64,000 nucleotides of DNA from Prostheceraeus crozeri (lineage: Eukaryota; Platyhelminthes; Polycladida; Euryleptidae): NCBI GenBank assembly GCA_907163375.1, contig CAJQUW010001420.1:186001-250000 (forward strand), given 5' to 3'. The notes under the pieces were generated by a model. It saw only the letters and a program-made list of their open reading frames with translations. It had not been told where the DNA came from and did not search any database. The position numbers and the translations under genes are program-made. This document shows, piece after piece, positions 12,801 through 22,895 of this stretch. Every line of letters starts with the position of its first letter. Position 1 is the first letter of the stretch.

Positions 12801-15800
12801 TTGAAATTTTTGTTTTTTAGTGACTATCTGTGACACGAAGGCGCCGCAAATTCTATTATTTGGTTCATGTTTTCATTATGTTTGTAATGTTGAACCAATA
12901 CATTAAATTGAGACAATGCGGTCATTTCCAATCTTATATCTCCAGATATAACCCCTCAGACACCTGAAGGAGTCCTGTGGACCAAACAGCCATATTTTTC
13001 TATTTCACTTTTTGTACTGAAATTGTATCAACTGCCCATGTCCACGTAAATTCATCATTTCTCACAATGATTCTGCGTTGCTTCATTTCAATTCAATCAT
13101 GAGAAGTGTGGTGGATAGACCAAGGGAGTCCATTGGATCCCCCCCCCGTCAGGTCTCAGAGAGCTTAATTGTCCTTTCAAAAACTCTACTTTCAGGTGAT
13201 TTTGTGCATGTTCATGAAGGCACGCAATTGAAAATCTGTCAGGCTTTCCGTGGGAGCGGGATTTCATATGGGAATTCCCATAAAAATTGCGAGAAGCTTC
13301 AAGGGCTTATTATTTTTCTTGCATCTTTTGCACGATTTCATAGTTAATAAATAGCTATGCAAGATAAGATGATTAACCCAAAAGAAAATCACGCATGGAA
13401 TGACAGTACACAGATATTATTTTTATCCACGTGTTGCTGCAACAGAGGCTTTAGAGGTTTACATTAAATTGAGAAATAGAAATTAAGATAATGCATGCTG
13501 AAAGCTTGTCGGTAATATATGCAATTATAAATATATAAATTAATAAATATATACTGTATAATTATAATGTATATAACATATATATATATATATTACATAT
13601 AACATAATAATATATTTATGTTTGATTAGTGATAGGTCTATAAAACTTTCTCATCTTGATTAGGAATCCGATTGTGTGATGTAATCATTGTAATGTGCAT
13701 GTAAGATAAAATGAAAACATGCCTGTTGCATTTTTCTGTATTTGACCCTCGCACATATGCATAGTCTAATTTCAAGCACGGATAAATGTGCTTAGGCCTA
13801 CTGTATTGATCAATTGCCATGCAGGTTGACTAGATACCGTCATCGTATGAGAAATATACTGGAATATAGGTCTATACTAAAATTGCACATGTACCAGTAC
13901 AAATAAACTAAATTCTGTTGACGATCCATTTAATAGTGCTATATTGCTACCAGTAGGCATCCAATCGTATCGGTTCGTAGGAATATTTCATGTAGGGACG
14001 TATTTGTAGTAGGCCTATCATGTTTATATTGGGCTTTTAGGAATAAGGAAGGTAGCTTTTATTCAAAATGCAAGTTAACTGCATCTATAGCAGTCTGATA
14101 TCATGGATTGCAGACCTGCTGCTATTTGTAAAGACCTTTGATTTAATTATCTAATAAAATACGTTACCTAAAAGTTGAAAGTTCCATGGAGAGATTAAGA
14201 CTTGCTTTAGACTTATCATGCATGTACACGGTACACTTGCAGTGGTGTAGAATGTCCCCTAACCTCTGCAAAGGGTTTCAGTCGGCTAAGCTTATCAAAG
14301 AGATATTTGGCTAATGAGAATTATTATGGGAAATAATCGCATATTTTGAAAATCCCGTGGGAATGGGACGAAGAAATCTTGTCCCACTCTGTGGTTTTAT
14401 TGTAGCATATTTGTGTCAGTAGGCCACATTATTAAAGCTAGCCAGGGGTAGCGCAAGGCAAGTTGCTACTTGAAGTAGCTACTACAAGTAGCAACTTGAG
14501 TTCCGTATTATTAGAGAAAGGCTAGCGTCAAATCCGATGCCAGTTATACGCCAGGAATATGAATGATCAAATGGTGGAGCTGCTGACACTTTGTAGTCAC
14601 TTGAAATGTCACCAGAAATTAGGATATACATGTAATCTAACTGCGCGTCTCCATACGTTGGTTTGTTATATAAGTTAGGCAAATCACAATTGTTGCAAAG
14701 ACACATCTAGTCGATTGAAGTCGCCACATAAAATAACATTATAACGAGCATTTGAGTACAAGAGCCGATCAACTTCATCGATGAGAAATGAGGAGATAAC
14801 ATCATTGTTACGTCACGATGGTATGGGAGGAACATAACAACAAATTAGAAATATAGAAACACTAGTCAAATCTATGATCAAGCATTCAATCTCATCAGGC
14901 TTCGTCAACGCATGAACTTGCCGTGGTAACAGTCGATTATGTATCCATGCGGATACACCACCACCAATACGAAGTTTTTTCATCATCACGAAAGATAGTA
15001 TAGTCCAGACAACAGAGTAAATCGTCAGTTATCATCAGGGATTGTAAATAATTGATTGGCAAATAAAAAATCAATTATTTTGCCATCAATCAATTAATTT
15101 TAATTGGAAATTCATCAATCAATTAATTACAATTAATTGCCAATATTCTTAATAGGCCTACGTGGGCCTTAATTGCATTAATTCATTTAACCCTAGATTT
15201 GATTCATTGTCTCGACTTGATTTTTTGACTTTTTATAGAAAGGAACATTTTATCGACGGATATTCCTTAGACTTTCTATAAATTATCTCTGAAATCAGAC
15301 TAGATTAAAGACTCAAATTGCAGGTACTAAGATCTATAAAGAATATCTTAACTATGTTCTCAAGTGAAAAATGCGAAATGAGGTGAATTTAAAATAATTT
15401 TTGTATTCATACAATAGAAGCAACCTGTACTAGTCATCAATCATCCCTAACCTCAGACTAAAAATTCACACGAGTATGACATGCGTGTATGCAATCCGCA
15501 CGCCTGCGATTTTTAATTGTTAAATGGAAGTTGATCTCAAAGGAGTGTGTGTAGACCTAGATGGAGTTTGAATGTACAAATATTGAAGGTAAATTATTAA
15601 AAAAGTAGGAACCAAGTAAGTACCAAGTGCTAACATAGGCGGAATTTATTGACATTGATCCAATTAATTGCAATTAATTATTAACCAATTAATTTTTTAC
15701 AATCCCTGGTTATCATATCGTTAAGCCACCACGTTTTCATCCTTTTCACGTCTTTGTTTGAGCTCAGATCGAAGAGCTTGGTCAGCAAGAAGTTCATCAG

Positions 15801-18800
15801 GTGTAAGATCGTGTTTAATATGGACATTGCGAAATTCATGATTTCTGTCTAATTTAGCAAGCTTTACTGCTGAACGAATAACATCATTCTTGGCATCAAA
15901 GGATGCAAATGTTATTTTTACTGGTCTTATTCTAGTCCCTTTTACACCAAGAAGATGAAAGCTTTTATATTCAGAGCTACGTACTTTGTCCGAGACTTAT
16001 TAATAATTTTTCAATCAAAACCTTGTTTTGTTGTTTTTGGTCATCGGCCTGGTATGAGACAGATTCAGGCAACATTCGTCATTCGTCCGGCCTTATCAGA
16101 AGAAATCATGGAAGAAATAGATCCTGTCATATCATCAACTGAATCCATCTGCGATCAACGCAATCAAATCAACGTCACGATAGCGGAATTCCGACAGCGG
16201 GTAGCTACGACACAAACCACGTGACCAAAAATCGATAGTTGAAGATTCGTCCGACGGGGGTTTGTTCTATCTGGTCGCAGTTATCAGACGATTGGCATCA
16301 ACCGACAATACCGGCTGTTCAACATGCAGCACAGACAGACTGATAATTCGTAGAGACTTTCACTGGTGTTACTAAATTTGGAATTCCGATGCGAAGACCA
16401 GCTAGATCGCGCAATATGAACAATAGTCACAGAGGCGGCGAACAGAAACTTGAAACGGCGATAGACCAGCAGCGATGAAAAATCAAAATGAATCAAGGCG
16501 ATACTTGTGTAAAGCACACCAAGGGAATTACTGTGATGTAAATTTCGACCAAATGTATGTAAATGTTGTAAATTCGAGGGCAAAACATCCACATACAGAG
16601 CAAATGCGACTATAATCACGAGAGACGCTAGTAACCGACCGACCGCAGCGTGTTGTTGATGGGACACATTAAAAGCGCTACACACCAGAATATTATTAGG
16701 AGGCTGCGTGAAATAGAATGTTGACATACTAAATAGAAAAATAACCCTAGTGCGCTAGCCTCTTAAAACGCTTTGCTTTAGGATTTTTTTATTAGTTACG
16801 AATAGTATCTTGCTTTAGTGTGTGATTCAGTAGGTGCTGGTTTAGAGTGCATGTGTGAAGCAGCCCTAAAGCCGCGTGTACACTAGTCAACTAGGTGGAA
16901 GTCAACTAAACATCACGTGATTTTTTCACTCCGCGCACTCGCTCTGTTCCGAAGTTGGTGTCGTTCAACTAGGTTGACCTCCGTGTACACTGCAATTTAA
17001 TTGACTGGTCAACTAAAGTACTAGGGAAGAATAAACGTCTCTTGCATCTCTATTTTTGTAGTTGGGATGCAGTGAATCCCACAAGCATTGATGTTTTGAA
17101 TACTCCTCCACGAAATTATACGTTTGTTGGGAGCTCCATTTACTGTTATCCATAGCCATTTTGCGACAGACTCGATCAGCGTCAAGCAAAGTAAATGATT
17201 CAACAAATAATGTGCGTGGGAGAGAACAACGATGTCCTCAACCGGTGATAATAAATCGATGGAACCTCAAAAAATCTCAGAGAATCCATCAACGAGTGCT
17301 GTGAAGTTAGATATCTATTGCCATCTACTGCTTAGTTGACCTCTTAGTTTACCTGTGAGGTAAAGTGATTTAGTTGACTTCTATCATGGAGTCAACTAAA
17401 CAGAATTGATGCCGCGCGCTCATTTTGGCGCGTGTGTCGATGAGAGCGTCGATGTGTGTCTAGTTGACTTCCACCTGGTTGACTAGTGTACACGCGGCTT
17501 AATTCTGTGGGCTTGCTAATGAACGATTATTAATCGACGACATCTCCCGATCTTCATTGTGACATCAGAATGAACTAATTTTGCAAGTTAAGAAAAAAAG
17601 AATGCATTCTTCACCGTAAATGAATATGATGACGTCCCTGGCTTGCAGTGTTTAACGTTCTACACAATAGAGTGAAATGTAACGCGAATTTCAACAGTGA
17701 ACTATCTGCGGTTGAAAGGATAAATCTAAGAATTTTAGCCACTTGACATGTCCGCACGTGCATTGAGATCCCAATTATGATTACTGAAATAGCGAATTTG
17801 AAGCGTTCATCAACTTAACGAAATTTAAAAACCATCCCTATATTTTACTGGATGATGAGCAGGCCGAAGTGTAGTGAAATTCGAATTATAGAAATCTGAC
17901 AATAATTAGACGCTCACTTCGAGAGAAAAATTTGTTCATGAGCGCGCGTTCGGCGCTAACAATACAAGGCTGGTTGTCGCTTGTCGAAGATCAAAGCGAT
18001 TACTGTCTTTCACGCCTGGCTGTTGACACTTATCGTTCAGAGAAGATAAAACATCAACACAAATATACTATAAAACCTTGACCAGTCGGTTCGGGAGTTT
18101 CATTTGATAACAGCAAAAGCAAGAACACTTTTCAGTGTGAACTCCGTGTTTTTATTTGGTCAAGCAGTCAATAATAAAATCAAAGTTACAGGAATTTGTC
18201 AAACATTGTAAAAATGTTGTACAACATTTGTCAAACATCAACAGTTGACAAGGGCCAAGAGGCCGAAAATTCCTGTAACTTTGATTTTATTATTGACTGC
18301 TTGACCAAATAAAAACACGGAGTTCACACTGAAAAGTGTTCTTGCTTTTGCTGTTATAAAACCTAGCTTATAAATAACGGTTGAATATTTCGATGCATGA
18401 AACGGGGATCATTCCAATCGGCATGATCTTCCGATTTTTAATGCAACATAATAATTAGCTAAATTTGAAAGTGTAGAAACCAGATAATTAGACCGGTCAT
18501 CTCTTCGTCCATTTGAAGGGAAGCATTGGAACATGCAACGTTAATGAAATGGCACAATCGGCTGACATAATACCATAGCAAATCAACAGCCAGTTCAACA
18601 TTAAATACGCCAAATTGTGCAAAGTTTCAGTGACTGTTATCAACCGGGTCACACAGCAAAGAGACACAGACGATGTCAAGTTCTACAAAGAAGTTTGTGA
18701 ACATTTTTTCATGCGCCGCTAACTTTTTTAATAATGATTGGAAGGACAAACATTATCGAGAAAACTTTTCCTCAATGATCTGAATTCCTCGAATCTGAAG

Positions 18801-21800
18801 GAATCATGGCGATCGGAGCATTTTGAAGGAATTCTCAGCAATCCGCAAGCGACGCACGACTTTTTCCTATCTCTGTAAGGTATTAAAAATTTCTTATTAC
18901 CCACTTATTAAGTTCCTGCATGTGCCATCGTTATGAATCAGTTTGCACTTCTAGCAAAGTGATGCGGTTAAACAATCTAATTCTGTGGTAGAAACAGTGT
19001 AGAATACATTTCTAATAATATGTTGCCAAGTAAGTGACACAACATGACGTCCCTCCTATCGCCCACGATGGAGCAATGGCAGTCCAACTCAATGTGTAGT
19101 CTCAGTCTCATCATTTTGTAGATATTGGAAAGTAATTCTTAACAATTACTATCTAAGAACAGTGGGATCCTCTCATGCCATGATTGCTCAAACTATGAAT
19201 TTAAAGTATATACGTTGAAATCTGAGAATGCAATATCAGAAAAGAAATCCCTCGAATTTTCTGACTTAATACATTGTGAACAAGTTACTACATATATGTA
19301 AGTGATGCATTATTGTAATTCCTATCTTGAACGTTTTAATCAAATCATTAGAAGTGTCAGATGTATTGATTGGGAGCTTTCTTCTTACTCTCTGAATTTC
19401 TTCTGTTATTCTGAATTATTTCTGAATTACTTTCCAAAGCTTTCTGGATAGAAAAATTTTTGTCAATTTATCGGCAGTACATCTTGATTCTTATCAGGCT
19501 ACTGAGATAAAAAATTACAATTCGATTACTTAGCAATTTTAAGCATACTATTTCATCACAATTTCATTATCATACAAATTTATCAACGATCACGGATGTC
19601 AAACAGTTTGAAATGCTTTTCTATGGGTATTTACAAATGCGCTTGGGATTCTAGAATGGCAAACCCACAATTTAGTAAATTTGAAAACTATGAAAATCAC
19701 GGAATATTAGCATTGTTGTACCACTTCATGCGCAAGTAATTAGTATCAATGATAATCTATTTTGTCGTCATTAAGTGAAATTCATGAATAGGAATATTGG
19801 TTGTCTAAATGTTGAAAATAACTATTCATTCCATTTATCAGGCAAAAGTGTAATGCATAAATAGAATGTGTCGCTTAAATTCCATTTTAGCGCAAAATTT
19901 ATTCAGTCATGGAATAATTTTTATAATTGCAGTTTATGATTCGATATGTTTATTCAAATTAGAAAAATCATACACCATCTTGAAGCCAGAGCGCTCAACA
20001 TTACTACGCTGTAAACATCACATCAGATATCTTTCAATTTTGCGCTCAAATATTCAATCTAATAATTCTCATCATGGGAAGCCACAAAGCGTCGATGTAA
20101 CATAACAGAAACAACAGAAAATAACAAAATAAGTCGTTACTTCTTCAGACATCAAAATAGTAGTAAGAAAATAACTTAAAAGTAACGAAGGAAAGAAAGA
20201 ATCATTTATTCCACACAGTGACGATATGAAACTTAGTCTTGTTGGAAGAAGCAAAAGTCTGAGACCGCAACGGTTCATTTATAACACGCTTCCTCCAAAC
20301 CACTTATCTATCAATTATCTCCATCGTAAGAAGTAATGACTTATTTTGTTATTTTCTGTTAATGATTTATTTTATTTGTCTTTGTTGAACATGGCGTGAT
20401 GTGATCGATTACTAATCATGAACTGCAACACGGCAGCTACATTCATTCGCCTGACGATGGCCGTCTGTAACACCCGAAAGGCGTTGTGATTTCAAACAAA
20501 AAATAAAGTGATACGTAAACATTGACGCTTTGTGGCTTCCCATGATGAGAATTATCAGTGATTCAAGCCCTCTATTTCCTGATATTCAATCTAGTATCAT
20601 CCCGGGAATTTGCTTGGACATAGCGCTAGGCTAGCACTAGGATAGTTACTGTCTCTATTAATACGACAGCCTAGCGCTAGCTCTCAGACGTATAGTGCTA
20701 ACCTAGCGCTACCCTTTTCCTATCTTCTTTAACACGGAGGTTGCTGCTAGGCTAGCGATTCCTTTAGTAATACGTCCTGGTTACAATGTTAGAAGCGTTT
20801 GAAAAATCATTCACCTATCTATGACTCATAAGCTGCTGCACTTATTGACAGAGATTATGGCAGAATCGGCGAGGACGTGAATCAAAACTTGCAACTATAG
20901 AAAGTTGACCGTCAAAGATATTCAGCTCCCATTGCAGAAGAGGCGTCATCCGGACAGGAACGTGAAAGCGAGGAAGAGGACTTGGGCAAGGACAATACCA
21001 GTAAAATGACAAATATGTCCATGCAGAATGAAGAAAATTCTGTAACGTCTTCGTCTTCAGATAGCAAAACGATGCTCATACAAATAATAATTTAAAAAAT
21101 CCATATACAAGCTGCTCATCCGCCATGTTGAAGTTTAATGATTCGGACTGAATTCAGTGCATGATAAAGGACTGAAGGAATGTCTATGCATGTAATTCTT
21201 ATATATTTCATAAGGAATTATAGCACGAGAGGTTGGGGAGAGATGGGTTAGCAGCACATTTCTGCTGCCAGATATCTTTCCTTTCTACGCATAACAGATA
21301 CGCATTATTCATGTTTCAAAGTCAATGCAGTGCTAATTCTATGATTCCTCAGTCAAATTTTAAAGCTTTTGTATGTAACATGAACTTCGTTTATCTCAGT
21401 CTTTTCTTGATAATGGCTATGGTGTAAATAACCGAAATATATTGATTGACGCTTTGTATGCTTTATGTAACAATAAATAACTTGACTTTTTCCAAACCTA
21501 TTTTCAGTTATGGACAAAAGTCAAAGAATATTTTCTTAACTGTAAATTATAAATAGCGTCCCTTTGCAGTTCATTCTAGAAATGTTGAATCCTAACCAAA
21601 ATGATCACAAAAAGTGTCAAAAAATTCAAAAAAAGGTGTCCGAACAACACCATTTTACAGGCGAGGGCAATGCCCATGCGATCTCGGTGTTGACAGGGTT
21701 AAATTGAAGATATTGGGTGTGCAGCTAAATATTCTATATATAATAAATATATATTTCGAAATATATATTGTGAAAGATATTTCTGTTTTTTAATTGAAAA

Positions 21801-22245
21801 TTCAAAACTTTACTTTCAATCTCATTAACTGAGCTTAACTGACTTAAATGAGCACATGTTGAACATTTCTTTTTAGGTGGCGTTCGCCTGGCAAATGAGG
21901 ATGAAATTAATAAATTGAAGAAAAGAGTTCTGAAACAGCGCCGTACTGTTCATAAAGGTTTAATTTATCAAGCTTACAGGGGTACTGAATCGTCCGGTGA
22001 AGGTTTCACACGTATATTAGCCGTTACCAAGGATAAGTGCATCAGGGACAGTCAACTGACACTGGATGATGATGGTAAGTTTCTGCAAAATATATTTGCA
22101 AATTGGTAAATTGATTTGTGAGTGAAATGTCATTTCAGGAGGATCCACTCTCAATCTAATGAGCAATTACAAAGAAGATATCGAAGACAAATTATTTAAT
22201 CTCCCGGCAGACTGCAAGGTAGGCAAGTACCCACCTAAGTTTTAA
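3710..22245 (+). CDS. Ependymin-related (EPDR/MERP-like) secreted protein, gene 1
   Basis: Four exons (3710-3853, 9321-9519, 21877-22074, 22139-22245) splice in phases 0, 1 and 1 to exactly 216 codons, giving 215 residues, the usual EPDR length. Residues 1-23 form a hydrophobic signal peptide. The mature part opens with C24 and C32-C33 in NVCCTPKRY. Family-like landmarks follow: KKRYTIYANGTC (C99, with an N-glycosylation sequon), C112, GLIYQAYRG, ILAVTKDKC (C169), and the C-terminal NYKEDIEDKLFNLPADC (C206), which parallels the ependymin end in which a Y/F-N-I, DP.VF and P..C run is typical. Ependymin-family proteins are secreted, disulfide-bonded and often glycosylated; their ligand is not settled and I claim none. 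Introns are 5467, 12357 and 64 nt. Intron 2 has a GC donor. A paralogue lies on the minus strand at 58656-62222, which supports the exon calls independently. Main doubt: the family name. Confidence 0.75.
4064..4445. repeat. Small foldback (MITE-like)
   Basis: The left ACGCGTAATTAC...AAACATCCGTGG and right CCACGGATGTTT...GTAATTACGCGT are inverted copies of about 36 bp with a few mismatches. The centre holds a second partial CATCCGTGGTT word. No target duplication was identified and nothing coding is seen. Confidence 0.5.
6290..6835 (+). other. Intron 1 block shared with the paralogous gene
   Basis: From TATTTTCTTAAGCGTGAT to TACTCTATGG this sequence aligns by eye, with many substitutions, to the reverse complement of 63400-63985. 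Shared words include AAATATTCATTCCTTTTGAT, GTCGGTAGTATA, AAACTGCTCAAAT, GAATCTTTTCATATAA, TTTTCACTGTATAC and ACTTTTTTGAGTC. Its position upstream of the same exon in both paralogues suggests inherited intron sequence; a shared repeat is the alternative. Confidence 0.7.
7823..8554. repeat. Foldback element with ~260-bp arms
   Basis: The arms 7823-8086 and 8290-8554 are reverse complements (paired positions sum to 16376 throughout), starting TATAGTCCGGCAGCCAGAAC and reaching ATAATTTTTG. The loop is about 204 bp. The arms differ by scattered substitutions and there is no transposase. Part of the right arm recurs at 60276-60440 and a loop-edge word, GAATGTCTTCAGG, recurs near 59341. Confidence 0.75.
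9321..9519 (+). CDS. Gene 1 exon 2
   Basis: The acceptor is TATGCTTCAG at 9320. The exon reads from VQESAATISEDF to LRACDR plus one base (phase 1) and ends before GCAAGT, a classic GC donor. The matching exon of gene 2 ends at the same codon before GTAAGC. The exon carries the NGTC glycosylation/cysteine motif. Confidence 0.75.
9752..12040. mobile_element. hAT-like element, nonautonomous
   Basis: The ends are CAGGGCTGTGGAGCC and its inverse, followed inward by GGCTCCGGCTCCGGCTCC-type subterminal repeats on both sides. The flanks are ACACAGAG (9744-9751) and CCACAGAG (12041-12048), an 8-bp duplication with one mismatch. The ends match the widespread hAT type CAGGGCTGTGGAG. The 2289-bp interior is AT-rich and shows no transposase ORF. 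Confidence 0.85.
12952..13190 (-). mobile_element. CTGAGACCTGAGG-ended small TIR element
   Basis: The left end CCTCAGACACCTGAAGGAGTCC and right end GTCAGGTCTCAGAG are imperfect inverted repeats. The interior ATATTTTTCTATTTCACTTT also occurs, inverted, in 58403-58612. Boundaries are approximate. Confidence 0.55.
13515..13615. repeat. AT-rich low-complexity tract
   Basis: The tract is almost pure A/T with TATATATATATATAT and ATAACATATA words. It may form cruciforms; nothing else is seen. Confidence 0.6.
14443..14499. repeat. hAT-like end fragment with perfect hairpin
   Basis: CAGGGGTAGCGC resembles a hAT terminus. CAAGTTGCTACTTG (14458-14471) and CAAGTAGCAACTTG (14486-14499) form a perfect 14-bp inverted repeat. 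No partner end was found within the window. Confidence 0.35.
14490..15030 (-). pseudogene. LINE endonuclease (APE) fragment
   Basis: The minus strand gives an IFRDD segment, then IGGGVSAWIHNRLLPRQVHAL, a CCYVPPIPS segment, CGDFNRLDVSLQQL, CDLPNLYNKPTYGDAQLDYM and an APPFDHS segment. GDFN and the terminal DH are typical of apurinic-type LINE endonucleases of the CR1/Jockey superclade. The N-terminal part is missing, a stop falls after PPIPS, and the reverse transcriptase is absent, so this is an old 3'-truncated relic. It was once continuous with the ORF1-like piece at 15735-16230. Confidence 0.7.
15036..15708. mobile_element. hAT-like MITE inserted in the LINE relic
   Basis: The ends are CAGGGATTGTAAATAATTG and its inverse ...TTTTTTACAATCCCTG. 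The flanks GTTATCAT (15028-15035) and GTTATCAT (15709-15716) are an exact 8-bp target duplication. Clustered CAATTAATTG words lie inside both ends. The element is 673 bp with no transposase. It splits the LINE relic. Confidence 0.88.
15735..16230 (-). pseudogene. LINE ORF1-like C-terminal fragment
   Basis: The minus strand yields RPVKITFASFDAKNDVIR, then LDRNHEFRNVHIKHDL, TPDELLADQALRSELKQRRE. This pattern (RP.K..F.....++.V, then +.V.+++DL, then R.EL++RR) is the RNA-binding C-terminal half of LINE ORF1 proteins. The upstream portion (16230-15960) is out of frame and degraded. Orientation and position fit the endonuclease relic below it, the two being separated by the hAT-like MITE. Confidence 0.6.
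16231..16866. other. No gene recognised
   Basis: A 147-codon minus-strand ORF (16284-16727) is present but its translation is low in recognisable motifs. This may be the 5' part of the adjacent LINE relic. Confidence 0.35.
16870..17499. mobile_element. Harbinger-like MITE
   Basis: A terminal inverted repeat of about 40 bp begins AGCCGCGTGTACACTAGTCA. Its inverse ends at 17499. A three-base TAA flanks both sides (16867-16869, 17500-17502), the usual PIF/Harbinger target. It is 630 bp with no transposase. An internal GTTGACCTCCGTGTACACTG at about 16974-16993 resembles a third copy of the end, so an earlier insertion may be nested. Confidence 0.75.
18107..18357. repeat. Perfect hairpin with 91-bp arms
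   Basis: Positions 18107-18197 and 18267-18357 are exact reverse complements with a 69-bp loop. The loop ends GGGCCAAGAGGCCGAAA, which resembles the end of Penelope-type hammerhead motifs in degraded form. The perfect arms imply a recent origin or correction. Confidence 0.85.
18481..18987 (+). mobile_element. CAGAATTAGA-ended TIR element, copy 2
   Basis: The left end is CAGATAATTAGACCGG and the right end TCTAATTCTGTG, flanked by exact 8-bp GTAGAAAC (18473-18480 and 18988-18995). It is 507 bp and closely similar to copy 1 (2603-3137) throughout, for example AGTTTCAGTGACTGTTATCA and TGAATTCCTCGAATCTGAAG. No coding capacity. Confidence 0.88.
20062..20555. repeat. Interrupted foldback, Penelope-related
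   Basis: ATTCTCATCATGGGAAGCC...GCGTC (20064-20098) is inverted at about 20520-20553, and ACAGAAAATAACAAAATAAG with ...TTACTTCTT (about 20112-20144) is inverted at 20328-20361. The right arm is split by about 160 bp that carry the hammerhead-like motif at 20451-20479. Confidence 0.65.
20451..20479 (+). ncRNA. Hammerhead-core-like motif
   Basis: CTGACGA (20451-20457), 18 nt, then GAAA (20476-20479) matches the CUGANGA...GAAA core. Penelope-like elements are known to carry such ribozymes near their ends. The stem between is weak here (GG/CC and GU/AC with mismatches). Cleavage is unproven. Confidence 0.35.
20627..20760. repeat. Cluster of AGCGCTAG palindromic words
   Basis: TAGCGCTAGGCTAGC, CCTAGCGCTAGC, CCTAGCGCTA and GCTAGGCTAGCG recur within 130 bp. 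The arrangement could be the body of a small foldback element; no target duplication was found. Confidence 0.45.
21877..22074 (+). CDS. Gene 1 exon 3
   Basis: The acceptor TTTTTAG ends at 21876 and the donor is GTAAGT at 22075; the exon is in phase 1 at both ends. It encodes GVRLANEDEINKLKK, GLIYQAYRGT and ILAVTKDKC. Gene 2 has the same layout (DIRLANEAEIAKMKK, DLIYQAY, IKAVTKDKC). Confidence 0.8.
22139..22245 (+). CDS. Gene 1 exon 4 (terminal)
   Basis: The acceptor GAAATGTCATTTCAG ends at 22138; the same word precedes the gene 2 terminal exon. It reads GSTLNLMSNYKEDIEDKLF, NLPADCK and ends KF with TAA at 22243-22245. A GTAGGC inside could serve as a donor, but the paralogue also runs into a stop at the matching place. 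Confidence 0.75.
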
Positions 22246-22265
22246 TTGTCAATTGGATTGTTGAG

Positions 22266-22271
22266 AATAAA
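22266..22271 (+). promoter_or_regulatory. Candidate poly(A) signal of gene 1
   Basis: AATAAA lies 21 nt past the stop codon. The Penelope-derived foldback begins only about 14 nt further on, so the cleavage site may fall inside or just before it. Confidence 0.45.
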
Positions 22272-22345
22272 GGACCAGACATTATGAGTTGGATGAGAGA
22301 AGTCCTTTTTGTATTGATAAAATACAGCTTTATTAGGATGAGGCC

Positions 22346-22374
22346 TTTCGGACGCACCAAGCGACCATCATCAG
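22346..22374 (-). ncRNA. Hammerhead-core-like motif
   Basis: On the minus strand, CTGATGA (22374-22368), 18 nt, GAAA (22349-22346). The stem GGTCGC/GCGTCC pairs five of six positions. This is the inverted twin of 22867-22895. Confidence 0.45.
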
Positions 22375-22591
22375 GTGCAGGCAGTCATGAAACTAAACAT
22401 CAGTTGATCATGCCACATTGCTGAACAGGAGTCAAGTACGGAACTAGACGCCAAAACATAGAACTATACAAAATGTTTTAATCATGTCGCGTATACAATA
22501 TTAACAAATTAAATGACTACTGTTAAAACAAGAAGTAGACGAAAAAATGTACATAAAAAGTCAAGAGAAGCAAACGAAGGAAAGAACTATG

Positions 22592-22815
22592 CTAAAAACT
22601 CCACAAGTCACTCAAAGAATGCTTTACACGATTGGAAGAACCAAGCTTCTTTGACCGCAAGGCTTCTTTTACTATCCTCTTCCTCCATAAGGATTCTTTT
22701 TCCACTATTTGCATACCTTCAAAGTCAACTTGATGATCACCTTCAAAGACATGACGGGCTACTTCAGGACGTTCAACGTCTGTCTTTGACTGCCCTGATG
22801 TGCTCCTTTCTCCTC
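22592..22815 (-). pseudogene. Penelope-like GIY-YIG C-terminal remnant
   Basis: The minus frame reads RPEVARHVFEGDHQVDFEGM, QIVEKESLWRKRIVKEAL. This is the tail of the GIY-YIG domain in Penelope-like elements (H...H..d......E....R...EA). It is separate from, and older than, the element at 23595-27745. The same motif appears at 27755-27955. Confidence 0.7.
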
Positions 22816-22866
22816 TCCTCCAATGTGGCATGATCAACTGATGTTCAGTTTCATGACTGCTTGCAC

Positions 22867-22895
22867 CTGATGATGGTCGCTTGGTGCGTCCGAAA
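22867..22895 (+). ncRNA. Hammerhead-core-like motif
   Basis: CTGATGA (22867-22873), 18 nt, GAAA (22892-22895). GGTCGC (22875-22880) pairs with GCGTCC (22886-22891) apart from one U-U. It is followed by AATAAAGCTGTATTTTATC, as in other Penelope-type ends here. Confidence 0.45.

Larger units (their letters stand above)
9520..21876 (+). other. Gene 1 intron 2 (12357 nt, GC-AG)
   Basis: The first ~60 nt still resemble the start of the equivalent gene 2 intron, and the last ~28 nt before TTTTTAG resemble its end. Between them are a hAT-like element, LINE relics, TIR elements and palindromes listed separately. Gaps of 12041-12950, 13191-14440, 17500-18100, 18996-20060 and 20760-21876 show no gene. 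Confidence 0.6.

Noticed and set aside
16284-16727. 147-codon minus-strand ORF
   Set aside because: Composition is not protein-like and no motif was found; possibly LINE 5' sequence.
22216-22224. GTAGGC as a splice donor ending gene 1 exon 4 early
   Set aside because: Both paralogues reach a stop codon within a few residues of this point, and the frame totals a normal EPDR length.
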